DNA from: Mycobacterium sp. AZCC_0083 | GTDB taxonomy: Bacteria; Actinomycetota; Actinomycetes; Mycobacteriales; Mycobacteriaceae | Direction of reading: 5' to 3' | NCBI RefSeq assembly: GCF_014202335.1 | Contig: NZ_JACHGP010000010.1 | Span: 304,272-368,271 of the forward strand | Length of the DNA stretch: 64,000 nucleotides | Shown here: piece after piece, positions 17,080 to 24,777 of the stretch | How the letters are laid out: every line of letters starts with the position of its first letter | How positions within the stretch are numbered: position 1 is the stretch's first letter | The notes under the pieces: model-generated | The model's database searches: none | What the model was told of the DNA's origin: nothing | What the model saw: the letters and a program-made list of their open reading frames with translations, nothing else | Position numbers and translations under genes: made by a program

Positions 17080-17949
17080 ATGGCAGAGCTACCGTGGCCC
17101 TTCATCGGGTCGGAGGCGTTGGCGGCGCGTGTGATTCCCGAGCGCGCGATGCGGACGCTCTATGAACCCGTGTATCCCGGTGTCTACATCCCATGGGGTG
17201 TCGCGCCCTCGGCGGTCGCGAGGGCCAAGGCCGCGTGGCTGTGGTCGCGGCGCCGCGGAACCGTCGCAGGCCAGTCCGCCGCCGCGATGCTTGGCACAAA
17301 GTGGGTCGACGGCGCCCAGCCCGCGGAGCTCATCCACGACAATCGCAGGCCGCCGGCCAAGCTGATCGTTCACTCCGACGCGCTGGCAACGGGCGAAACC
17401 CTCGAGGTGGACGGCATGCCCGTAACGACCGCCGCGCGAACCGCTTTCGACCTGGGACGTCGCACATCCTCGCGGTTGCGAGCCGTGCAACGGCTCGACG
17501 CTCTGGTGAATGCCACCGACGTGAAGCTCATCGACGTCGAAGCCGTCATGGCCGCGCATCCTGGCGCCCGCGGGATGCCTCGGCTGCGGAAGGTGCTTCC
17601 GGTGGTGGACGGTGGAGCTGAGTCTCCTCAGGAGACGCTCACGCGATTGGTGTTGATCGACGCCGGCTTGCCGCGGCCCCGGACGCAGATCCAGGTCTAC
17701 GACGACCACCGGTGTTTCGTCGCCCGAATCGATATGGGCTACGAGGACGTTCTGGTTGGCATCGAGTACGACGGCCCGCAGCATTGGACGGATCCCGCGG
17801 TCCGTCAGCGCGACATCGACAGGCAGGTCGCTTTGCAGGATCTCGGGTGGAAGATCATCAGGGCAAGCAGGGACCTGCTGAAGTTCCGGCGGGGCACCTT
17901 CGTCGAGAGGGTGGCTGCTGCGCTTCGCGACCGGGGCGTTACCTGGTGA
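17080..17949 (+). CDS. DUF559 (Vsr-like) nuclease-fold protein with N-terminal winged-helix region
   Basis: A 289-residue protein from the ATG at 17080. The C-terminal ~100 residues match the DUF559 / very-short-patch-repair-like fold. They carry a conserved Glu in ESPQETLTRLV (~181), an Asp (~218) in ARIDMGYED, and the strand GIEYDGPQHW (~228-236), with the Glu and His of a PD-(D/E)XK-type site. GWKIIRASRDLL closes the fold. The N-terminal part (RGTVAGQSAAAMLGTKW, TTAARTAFDLGRR) resembles AbiEi-like antitoxin domains found in this mycobacterial family. It is framed at both ends by 46-bp hairpin elements, the right one beginning at the base after the stop codon. Activity is unproven. Confidence 0.82.
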   Translation: MAELPWPFIGSEALAARVIPERAMRTLYEPVYPGVYIPWGVAPSAVARAKAAWLWSRRRGTVAGQSAAAMLGTKWVDGAQPAELIHDNRRPPAKLIVHSDALATGETLEVDGMPVTTAARTAFDLGRRTSSRLRAVQRLDALVNATDVKLIDVEAVMAAHPGARGMPRLRKVLPVVDGGAESPQETLTRLVLIDAGLPRPRTQIQVYDDHRCFVARIDMGYEDVLVGIEYDGPQHWTDPAVRQRDIDRQVALQDLGWKIIRASRDLLKFRRGTFVERVAAALRDRGVTW

Positions 17950-17995
17950 GTGAATCTGACGACGCGACACGCTGGTGGTGCGTCGCCAGATGCAC
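17950..17995. repeat. 46-bp hairpin element, right copy (inverted)
   Basis: It starts immediately after the TGA of the DUF559 gene. Arms 17950-17965 and 17980-17995 pair at 14 of 16 positions around a 14-base loop. It is an inverted 41/46 match to the left copy, so the gene lies between inverted repeats that are themselves hairpins. It could also act as a transcription terminator between this gene and the convergent membrane-protein gene. Confidence 0.85.
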
Positions 17996-18006
17996 AAATG
18001 GCGGCT

Positions 18007-18747
18007 CTAGTGCACGAGGGCCAAGCCCGCGAACGCCAGGATCCAGCTGGCGAAGCTGCCGACCAGGAAGTACTCGGTGACGTCATCGATGCCAAGCCCT
18101 GGCGTGCCGTTCTTGTCCCTCTGCGCGGTGATCTCGGGAAACCGGATGATGCTCTTGGCCGCGACGACGGCGGTCGCCATCGTGAGCTGTCCGCCGAGGC
18201 CAAGCCCGAGGATGAGCAGCCGCTCCATCGGGCCGAGCAGGCGGCCACCCTTGAGCCGGTCGGACGGCTGCGGCTGACCGACCGGTTTGACCGCGCCCAC
18301 CGAACCAAGTACCAGGCGCACCAACTGATTTGCCGTCGCCAGCTGTATCAGCACCACGCCGACGATCATCAGTAACCGATTCGGATCGACCGGGTGATTG
18401 CCGAACAAACCGGCCCACGTCGACCACCGTCCGATGAGGCCACCGACGTCGGATCCCCACCCGGACAACAGGATCAGCAGCGCGACCCCCGCGCCGAACA
18501 CCGCGAGGGGCAAGGCCTGGTTGGTGCCCATGCGCTCGGCGCGACCGCACAGCAACAACCAGCCGACGCTCGTCACGGCGGCGATGACGAGCAGAGGCAC
18601 GTCGCCGAGATGCCACAACGCACCGAGCGGTACGCATGCCGCGATGACGACCAATGCCACCACGGTCGACAACCACCGGATGCCGACGAGGCGACGACAC
18701 ACGTCGCCGATCCCCACCGCGACGAGCAGCACGGCCAGTGCGCTCAT
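18007..18747 (-). CDS. Polytopic membrane protein partnered with SatD-like protein
   Basis: A 246-residue, strongly hydrophobic protein with about seven predicted membrane segments and a charged cytosolic loop (VKPVGQPQPSDRLKGGRLLGPMER). The last segments include AKSIIRFPEI and GIDDVTEYFLVGSFASW. Its start overlaps the stop of the SatD-like gene by 4 bp (ATGA), so they form an operon. Such pairs of SatD-family and DUF3307-like or SatE-like membrane proteins recur in bacteria. The function is unknown and no catalytic motif was recognised. Confidence 0.75.
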   Translation of the reverse strand: MSALAVLLVAVGIGDVCRRLVGIRWLSTVVALVVIAACVPLGALWHLGDVPLLVIAAVTSVGWLLLCGRAERMGTNQALPLAVFGAGVALLILLSGWGSDVGGLIGRWSTWAGLFGNHPVDPNRLLMIVGVVLIQLATANQLVRLVLGSVGAVKPVGQPQPSDRLKGGRLLGPMERLLILGLGLGGQLTMATAVVAAKSIIRFPEITAQRDKNGTPGLGIDDVTEYFLVGSFASWILAFAGLALVH

Positions 18748-19403
18748 CGAATACCCGAAAGGTACTGCGACGCGGTCACGATGAGGTCCAACCCGTCGCG
18801 ACCCGCGCGTTGGGACACGGCCGAGGCGCTGATGCCCTCCTCGTCGGCGAGTTCCTTCTTGGACTGGTTGTGCACGAGACCTCTCAGGATGCGGATGGAC
18901 CGTTCATCGAGCGATCCAAGCATGTGGTCCCGACACATCAGCGCGGCGTTGATCGGATCCACGGCGGGCCCGGCGGGGTCCGCGGTCCGGTACGACGTGC
19001 GCACCAGCGCGAGGCCGGCTTGCTTCTGAGCGGTCGCGGTCCATTCGATCGCCTCGCGCGCCGCCCACCATCCCGGCCCGTCCTGGATCCCGGTGTCGCG
19101 GTCGAGCACGGTGGTCGGGCCCCAGCCGATGCCGAAGCGGATGTCGACGGCCGGGGCGAGCGACAGTCGAATCGACAGCGCGGCGGCGATCGCCATGCCG
19201 ACGGTCGGGTAGGTGCCCTGAAACTCGTCGCCGACGGTGAAGGCCGGGGCATCCAGAGCGTCATCGGCGACGACGGTCAGCGCCGCGGTCACGTCACGAT
19301 GCAGGGCACGACGGTCGACGGCGTCGCGTGAACCGACCACGTCCCCGATCAACGTCGCCTTTGAAGATACCTTCGATGAAGGCAAGAGCTTCATCTTTGT
19401 CAT
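18744..19403 (-). CDS. SatD-family protein with C-terminal HTH
   Basis: A 219-residue protein. The N-terminal core TLIGDVVGSRDAVDR is the SatD-family signature, followed by FTVGDEFQGTYPTVG and RFGIGWGPTTVLD. This has the beta-alpha-beta pattern reminiscent of nucleotide-cyclase-like folds. The C-terminal ~50 residues (SIRILRGLVHNQSKKELADEEGISASAVSQRA) form a sigma-r4-like helix-turn-helix. Two palindromes lie upstream and a third overlaps the first codons, all at 28-bp spacing, suggesting autoregulation. No ribosome-binding site is seen before the ATG, so translation may be leaderless or start slightly downstream at the second ATG. Confidence 0.8.
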   Translation of the reverse strand: MTKMKLLPSSKVSSKATLIGDVVGSRDAVDRRALHRDVTAALTVVADDALDAPAFTVGDEFQGTYPTVGMAIAAALSIRLSLAPAVDIRFGIGWGPTTVLDRDTGIQDGPGWWAAREAIEWTATAQKQAGLALVRTSYRTADPAGPAVDPINAALMCRDHMLGSLDERSIRILRGLVHNQSKKELADEEGISASAVSQRAGRDGLDLIVTASQYLSGIR

Positions 19404-19449
19404 ATGAAGACTATAGCTTCACTATCGCAAAATGAAACTATAAGCTTCA
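19377..19449. promoter_or_regulatory. Three 17-bp TGAA-N9-TTCA palindromes at exact 28-bp spacing
   Basis: Sites at 19377-19393, 19405-19421 and 19433-19449 read TGAAGGCAAGAGCTTCA, TGAAGACTATAGCTTCA and TGAAACTATAAGCTTCA. Their starts are exactly 28 bp apart. They bracket the start codon of the SatD-like gene, and one is inside the coding sequence. The array is AT-rich compared with its surroundings and is best read as operators for a DNA-binding protein, possibly the HTH of SatD itself. Confidence 0.75.
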
Positions 19450-20340
19450 TCAGGACTCGTCGGTCTGGGACTCCACCACGGTCTTGGAGGGTGCATAGCG
19501 TTCCCACAGGACGGCGCCGACACACGCCGTGACGACCCAGCCCGTTCCCACCGCACCGCACCAGGTCAGCAACGCCATCGCCACGCCGATCGGGCCGAGC
19601 TCGTCCCAACCGTCGAGCAGGGGCGGGAAGAGCCAGCGCGATCCCAGCGGCAGCACGATCCCGTCGATCACCACACCGGCAAGACCCGCGAGCATCAGGT
19701 AGTTGCGGCCGCGCCCGCCGTCGCGGACCAGCAGGGCCGGGGTGAGCGACCAGAAGATCCAGACCGGCAACAGGGAGACCACGAAGCGAACCATCCGCAT
19801 CCCTGCGTGGTGATCGCCGCCGAACGCGATCCGGTCGCGCAGGCCGATCATCGTCAGGTACAGCGCGAACCAGGCCAATCCGCGCCACAACCTGCTGGCG
19901 AGTCCGAACTGCTGGCGGTGCCAGGCCTTCGCGAATATCCCGGCGATCATGATGCCCATCGGGATGCCCCAGATCAGGAAGCCTGCGACCCCGAGAAACG
20001 TCCAGCTGGACTTCAGGGCGGACGAGTGTCCGAACGCTTCGCGCACGTGGTCGGCCGCCGGTCGGACCAGACCGAGCTCGCGGATGACCAGCGTGCCAGG
20101 GCTGGCGTTGTCGGCGAATCCCCTCATGTAGGAAAAGCCCATGATCATCAAGGGGATGACGGTGGTGAACAGCTGCACGGACACCATGGCGCCCAACATG
20201 CCGCCGTCGATGTCGTTGAAGCGCGCGACGATTGCCGCAACGGGCCGCAAGCGCCTGGTCTCCGCCAAGCGTCGGTAGCGTTCCTGGAGCCGCTGCACAC
20301 TGCTCTGGCGCAGGTCCGAAGGACTGGTGCCGTCGCTCAT
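19450..20340 (-). CDS. YihY/BrkB-like membrane protein
   Basis: A 296-residue protein with about six membrane segments after a basic N-terminal cytosolic tail rich in Arg/Gln. The topology and conserved-looking FNDIDGGMLGAMVSVQLFTTVIPLMI segment near residue 45 resemble the YihY/virulence-factor-BrkB family, whose function is unclear. The start ATG is 28 bp from the ipdC stop, on the same strand. It is not a known steroid gene; its stop lies immediately beside the SatD operator array, so read-through into that array is possible. Confidence 0.75.
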   Translation of the reverse strand: MSDGTSPSDLRQSSVQRLQERYRRLAETRRLRPVAAIVARFNDIDGGMLGAMVSVQLFTTVIPLMIMGFSYMRGFADNASPGTLVIRELGLVRPAADHVREAFGHSSALKSSWTFLGVAGFLIWGIPMGIMIAGIFAKAWHRQQFGLASRLWRGLAWFALYLTMIGLRDRIAFGGDHHAGMRMVRFVVSLLPVWIFWSLTPALLVRDGGRGRNYLMLAGLAGVVIDGIVLPLGSRWLFPPLLDGWDELGPIGVAMALLTWCGAVGTGWVVTACVGAVLWERYAPSKTVVESQTDES

Positions 20341-20368
20341 GGGTCAGCCACGTTACCTTGGGAAGCTG

Positions 20369-21430
20369 TCAGTCGACGACGAAGGAGACCGCGCTCTGCA
20401 GGTGCTTGATGGCATCGGCAACGATCGCAGGAACCAACTCTGCGCACGACGGCAGATCGTCGAGGATGCCCGCGACCTGACCCGAGGCCAGCACGCCGGC
20501 TTCGGTGTTGCCCTCGACCAGCCCGGCCTTGAGGAGCATGGGCGTGTTGGCCGCCATGACCACCTGCGACCAGGTCAGTTCCTTGCCGTGGCGCATCGCC
20601 AGCCCGTCGCGGATCATCGACCGCCAGGTCATGCCCGACATCTTCTTGAATTTCTGCGCGTTGAGTATCGCTGCGGTGAAACCCCTTGCCCGCGAACCGC
20701 TCTCCAGCTTCTCGACCAGTCCGGTGCGGAGGACGCGGTGCGGCATGCCGTCCACGCGCTTCGACACCACGGTCGCGTCGAAGGCGGAATCCAGGTAGCG
20801 CTGCTTGACCGAGTCGGGCACGGTCGAGTCCGACGTCAGCAGGAACCTCGTGCCCATCGCGACGCCCGCGGCGCCGTAGGACAGCGCGGCGGCAAGGCCG
20901 CGGCCGTCGAAGAAGCCGCCCGCGGCAATCACCGGAATGTCCACCGCGTCGAGCACCGAAGGCAGGAGCAGCGTGGTCGCGACCGGCCCAGTGTGGCCGC
21001 CGCCCTCGCCGCCCTGCACGATCACCGCGTCAGCGCCCCAGCCCGCGACCTTCTTCGCGTGCTTGGCCGCGCCGACCGACGGAATGACCACCACGCCAGC
21101 CTCTTTCAGCCGCGCGATCAGTTCCGGCTTCGGTGCCAACGCGAACGAGGCAACCTTCACGCCCTCGCGGATCAGCAGCTCGATCCGGTCGTTCGCATCG
21201 CCCGCGTCGGCACGGATGTTGATGCCGAACGGCTTGTCGGTGGCGGCCTTGACCTTCGTCACCGCGGTCGCGAGTTCGTCGAGCGTCATGGTTGCCGAGG
21301 CGAGGATGCCGAGACCGCCCGCGTTCGACGTCGCAGCCACCAGGCGTGCACCCGCCACCCAGCCCATGCCGGTCTGCACGACGGGATGCTCGATGCCGAT
21401 CAGCTCGGTCAGCGGAGTGCGCAGTTTCAC
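20369..21430 (-). CDS. ipdC: Flavin-dependent oxidoreductase IpdC
   Basis: A 353-residue nitronate-monooxygenase-like TIM-barrel flavoprotein. It has GIEHPVVQTGMGWVAG at the N terminus, the FMN-phosphate-binding IVQGGEGGGHTG near residue 140, and VIAAGGFFDGRGLAAALSYGAAGVAMGTRFL. It corresponds to Rv3553. IpdC is required for degradation of sterol rings C/D and is proposed to oxidise or reduce a CoA-thioester ring intermediate before IpdAB acts. It overlaps ipdB by 4 bp in the ipdC-ipdB-ipdA-echA20 minus-strand unit. Confidence 0.93.
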   Translation of the reverse strand: MKLRTPLTELIGIEHPVVQTGMGWVAGARLVAATSNAGGLGILASATMTLDELATAVTKVKAATDKPFGINIRADAGDANDRIELLIREGVKVASFALAPKPELIARLKEAGVVVIPSVGAAKHAKKVAGWGADAVIVQGGEGGGHTGPVATTLLLPSVLDAVDIPVIAAGGFFDGRGLAAALSYGAAGVAMGTRFLLTSDSTVPDSVKQRYLDSAFDATVVSKRVDGMPHRVLRTGLVEKLESGSRARGFTAAILNAQKFKKMSGMTWRSMIRDGLAMRHGKELTWSQVVMAANTPMLLKAGLVEGNTEAGVLASGQVAGILDDLPSCAELVPAIVADAIKHLQSAVSFVVD

Positions 21431-22185
21431 GACTTGACTGCTTTCACTTCTCGGTCCCTAAGCCCCCCCGGGTCGATGACTTCCTGGATCAGCTTCTGCT
21501 CGTCGCCGGTGGGTAGGCGTGTGGTCTCGGCCGAGTCCAGGTCGTGCACCTCGAAGGCCGTGTTCTCGGCGACCTGCCCGGCCTCGACACCCGGATGCAG
21601 TGACACTGCCCGCATCTGGTGGTCTGGCCCGTTGAAGTCGAAGACGCCGAGGTTGGTCACTACGCGGTACACGTTGACGAAACGGTATGCCGGATTGCCG
21701 GAATCCACCTTGTCCCAGCCGATGCCGGATACGACGTCGACGGACCCGCCGAACACCCGCGCGGAGTGGTTGCCCACCCAGTAACTGGTGGCGTGGTTGA
21801 TGGTGTTGCCCGGTGCACCCCGGACGCCGAACATCTGCCGCTTCGGGTGTTGGATCGGCCCGAACGCCGACAGGTTTTGATTGCCACAGCGGTCGATCTG
21901 GTTGGCGCCCATCACGACGTGCCGGCGGCCCCAGGCCAGGGTCTCGAAGACGCGACCGAATGGCATCCAGCCCTCGATCGCCCCGGTGGCGCCCATCGGC
22001 GGAGTGTCGGCCAGCAGTCGGGCCTCACCGTCGGTGAGCAGGATGTCGGGGGAGAACGTCAACCGGGCCAATCGGGCGCCGATGGCCACCATGGGTGCCA
22101 TCGGGCTGACCATGATCTCGCCGGCGTCGCGGAACAGTTCGGCACAGGCGACAGCGCACACCTCGGCGCGGGTCACTGAAATCAC
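21427..22185 (-). CDS. ipdB: COCHEA-CoA hydrolase beta subunit IpdB
   Basis: A 252-residue CoA-transferase-fold subunit (MISVTRAEVCAVACAELFRDAGEIM). It contains GANQIDRCGNQNLSAFG and the segment PGNTINHATSYWV; the usual class I CoA-transferase Glu is replaced or repositioned as expected for a hydrolase. IpdA and IpdB together open the last steroid ring as a CoA-thioester hydrolase rather than transferring CoA. It overlaps ipdA and ipdC by 4 bp each, giving a tightly coupled heteromer. Confidence 0.93.
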   Translation of the reverse strand: MISVTRAEVCAVACAELFRDAGEIMVSPMAPMVAIGARLARLTFSPDILLTDGEARLLADTPPMGATGAIEGWMPFGRVFETLAWGRRHVVMGANQIDRCGNQNLSAFGPIQHPKRQMFGVRGAPGNTINHATSYWVGNHSARVFGGSVDVVSGIGWDKVDSGNPAYRFVNVYRVVTNLGVFDFNGPDHQMRAVSLHPGVEAGQVAENTAFEVHDLDSAETTRLPTGDEQKLIQEVIDPGGLRDREVKAVKS

Positions 22186-23108
22186 TTGGACGCCTCCTTT
22201 GCGGCGGCTGTGTTCGCTTGATCCTTATTGCTCCTCGCGTCCGCAGTGAACTTCCGCACCGCGGCTTGGTAATCCGCCTCGTCGCCGGCCAGGTACGTGG
22301 CGTAGAACGCGCCCCACGATTCGTCGGAGCCCGCGGCCTCGGCATAGTGCCGCTGGAACTTCTCGTCACGATGGTAGTCCGGCTCAGCGGTGGTGAAGTG
22401 AGCCCCGTTGGGTGCCTCGACCACGCTGTCGACCATCATCCGGTTGATCAGCAATGCTTGCGGCGGAACCGATTTAACCAACTCTTCAGTTGGCACCACC
22501 TTCTCGACCGACAGGCACCGCCGGTCCGCGGCCATCAGGAACAGATCGTCGAAGTAGGGATCGATGCCGGTGTACGCCGCATTGCCAGAAGCGTCACCCA
22601 GATTCAGGTGGACGAACGCAGCGTCCAGCGTCAGCGCGGGCATCGCGACGAGCTCCTCGAAGCCACCATCGGTGGGGTACGGCGACGTCACGGTCTTGAG
22701 CTCGTCGCCCCAGAATGCGCGCACGTCGCTGCCGAGCCCGGCCCGGATCGGCAGGAACGGCAAGCGTTGCGCTGCCGCCTGCAGCCCGCAGCGCAGCATG
22801 CCCTCGTCCATCTCGCGCGCCTCGATGGCGCCGGTGGTGCGGGCCTTGGCGAACCATGGGTCGTAGAACGGTGGCGAATCCAGCGATACGAAGCCGTAGT
22901 AGAGGCGTTTGACCTTGCCGACGGAACACAGCAGCCCGACGTCGGGCCCGCCGTAGGAGACGACGGTGAGATCGGTGACGTCGGTGCGCAACAGCGCTCG
23001 AACGAACGCCATGGGCTTGCGCCGCGAACCCCACCCTCCGATGCCGATGGTCATGCCGCTCTCGATCGACGAGACAGCCTCTTCGAGCGTGGTCCTCTTG
23101 TCCGTCAC
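22182..23108 (-). CDS. ipdA: COCHEA-CoA hydrolase alpha subunit IpdA
   Basis: A 308-residue CoA-transferase-fold alpha subunit with TIGIGGWGSRRKPMAFVRALL near residue 20. YGGPDVGLLCSVGKVKRLYYGFVSLD and the conserved Glu segment SVEKVVPTEELV follow. The Lys/Ala-rich C terminus looks flexible. It forms the ring-opening hydrolase with IpdB. A 43-bp gap (23109-23151) separates it from echA20 and contains a short CTCGCTTCGCTCG direct repeat but no obvious promoter. Confidence 0.93.
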   Translation of the reverse strand: MTDKRTTLEEAVSSIESGMTIGIGGWGSRRKPMAFVRALLRTDVTDLTVVSYGGPDVGLLCSVGKVKRLYYGFVSLDSPPFYDPWFAKARTTGAIEAREMDEGMLRCGLQAAAQRLPFLPIRAGLGSDVRAFWGDELKTVTSPYPTDGGFEELVAMPALTLDAAFVHLNLGDASGNAAYTGIDPYFDDLFLMAADRRCLSVEKVVPTEELVKSVPPQALLINRMMVDSVVEAPNGAHFTTAEPDYHRDEKFQRHYAEAAGSDESWGAFYATYLAGDEADYQAAVRKFTADARSNKDQANTAAAKEASK

Positions 23109-23151
23109 TTCTTCCCCGCTCGCTTCGCTCGTGCCCGCCGAATCATCCCCG

Positions 23152-23907
23152 TCACTTCGCTCCCTTGTCGGTTCCCGCGAACGCGTCCCGGTGCTCGTCG
23201 GACACCCCGGCCAGGTTGAGCTCGAACGTAAAGCCTTGTTCCATCCGGTATCTGGCGTTGACCGGCTGCACGTCGATGAAGTTGAGTGCCTCCTTGGCGG
23301 CCCGGATCACCCGGGTGTCCTTGGATGCGATGTCGCGGGCTACCCGCAGTGCGGACTCGTCGAGCTCGGCGCGTGGCACCACCTCGTGCACGGAGCCGAA
23401 GTGATGCAGCGTCTCCGCGTCGACCGTGGCGGCGGTGAAGAACAGCCGTCGCATCATGTGTTGCGGCACCAGCCGCGACAGGTGCGTGGCCGCGCCGAGC
23501 GCGCCGCGCTCGACTTCTGGCAGGCCGAACTTGGCATCGTCGGAGGCGACGATGACGTCGGAGTTGCCGACCAGTCCGATGCCGCCGCCGACGCAGAAGC
23601 CGTTGACCGCCGTGACGACCGGCACCTCGCACTCGTACACCGCGCGGAACGCGTGAAAGCAGCCGCGGTTGGCGTCGATGAGCGCGGTGAAGCCCTCGGT
23701 GTTCTGCATCTCCTTGATGTCGACGCCCGCGTTGAAGCCGCGGCCCTCGGCGCGAAGGATGACCACGTGGGTGCTGCGGTCGCGGCCCGCGGCGGTGATG
23801 GCATCGCCGAGTTCGAACCAACCGCGCGAGGGAATGGCGTTGACCGGTGGGTAGTCCACGGTGACCGAGACGATGCCCGGTTCCACGGTCTTGGTGGTGA
23901 TGGTCAC
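23152..23907 (-). CDS. echA20: Enoyl-CoA hydratase-fold ring hydrolase EchA20
   Basis: A 251-residue crotonase-fold protein with GTG start (MTITTKTVEPGIVSVTVDYPPVNAI). The oxyanion-hole elements are ILRAEGRGFNAGVDIKEM and VNGFCVGGGIGLVGNSDVIVASDDAKFGLPEVERG. EchA20 hydrolyses the first of the two remaining rings of the HIP-derived CoA ester. It is first of the echA20-ipdA-ipdB-ipdC unit and is divergent from two SDR genes, with one KstR2 box between them. Confidence 0.92.
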   Translation of the reverse strand: MTITTKTVEPGIVSVTVDYPPVNAIPSRGWFELGDAITAAGRDRSTHVVILRAEGRGFNAGVDIKEMQNTEGFTALIDANRGCFHAFRAVYECEVPVVTAVNGFCVGGGIGLVGNSDVIVASDDAKFGLPEVERGALGAATHLSRLVPQHMMRRLFFTAATVDAETLHHFGSVHEVVPRAELDESALRVARDIASKDTRVIRAAKEALNFIDVQPVNARYRMEQGFTFELNLAGVSDEHRDAFAGTDKGAK

Positions 23908-23946
23908 GAGTACTCCAGTGGGCTCCGAGATTGGGCTGGCTACCTA

Positions 23947-23960
23947 AGCAAGCACTTGCT
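23947..23960. promoter_or_regulatory. KstR2 box between echA20 and SDR genes
   Basis: AGCAAGCACTTGCT fits AnCAAGnnCTTGnT and lies within the near-symmetric AAGCAAGCACTTGCTT. It is 39 bp from the echA20 start and 15 bp from the divergent SDR start, so it can control both directions. Confidence 0.88.
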
Positions 23961-23975
23961 TGGTACGCTAGCACA

Positions 23976-24758
23976 GTGACCGACGCCGCTGACAGTGCTC
24001 CGTTCAACTTTCAGTTGAGCGGTCGGGTCGTTCTGGTGACCGGCGGCGTGCGCGGGGTTGGCGCAGGCATCAGCGCGGTGTTCGCCGCCCAGGGCGCGAC
24101 CGTCGTGACATGCGCGCGCCGCCCCGTCGAGGGGTTGCCGTACGAATTCCATGCCTGCGACGTCCGCGACGACGACGCGGTCAAGGCGCTCGTCGACGCG
24201 ATCGTGGCGAAGCACGGCCGGCTCGACGTCGTCGTGAACAACGCGGGCGGATCGCCCTACGTGCTGGCCGCCGAGTCATCGGCGAGGTTCAGCACCAAGA
24301 TCATCGAGTTGAACCTGCTTGCGCCGCTGTCGGTCTCGACGCATGCGAACGCGGTCATGCAACAGCAGGCAGGCGGCGGCTCGATCGTCAACATCACCAG
24401 TGTCAGCGGCCGCAGGCCCACCCCGGGCACCGCACCCTACGGTGCCGCCAAGGCGGGCATGGAGAGCATCACCACCACACTTGCCGTCGAATGGGCACCG
24501 AAGGTCCGGGTGAATTCGGTGGTCGTCGGCATGGTGGAGACCGAGCAGTCCGAGCTGTTCTACGGTGACGCCGACTCCATCGCCGCGATCTCGAAGAACG
24601 TCCCGCTCGGACGGCTCGCGCAGCCGACCGACATCGGCTGGGCCGCGGCGTTCCTGGCGTCCGACGCGGCCTCCTACATCAGCGGCGCATCACTCGAGGT
24701 GCATGGCGGCGGCGAGCCGCCGCACTACCTGGCCACCACGACCGCAGACATCAAATAG
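23976..24758 (+). CDS. Short-chain dehydrogenase (Rv3549c-like)
   Basis: A 260-residue SDR from the GTG at 23976, close to the KstR2 box. It shows VLVTGGVRGVGAGISAVFA, LDVVVNNAGGSPY and the catalytic Ser with YGAAK in TSVSGRRPTPGTAPYGAAKAG. The gene order matches Rv3549c, a KstR2 regulon member. Its reaction is not assigned; it likely oxidises a hydroxy-acyl-CoA in ring C/D breakdown. Followed by a second SDR after 19 bp, in one operon. Confidence 0.88.
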   Translation: MTDAADSAPFNFQLSGRVVLVTGGVRGVGAGISAVFAAQGATVVTCARRPVEGLPYEFHACDVRDDDAVKALVDAIVAKHGRLDVVVNNAGGSPYVLAAESSARFSTKIIELNLLAPLSVSTHANAVMQQQAGGGSIVNITSVSGRRPTPGTAPYGAAKAGMESITTTLAVEWAPKVRVNSVVVGMVETEQSELFYGDADSIAAISKNVPLGRLAQPTDIGWAAAFLASDAASYISGASLEVHGGGEPPHYLATTTADIK

Positions 24759-24777
24759 GCAAGGGAGACATACGGAT

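Noticed and set aside
18394..19331. Plus-strand frames opposite the SatD pair
   Set aside because: Typical GC-rich antisense frames without hydrophobic or domain patterns; the minus-strand genes have clear family motifs.
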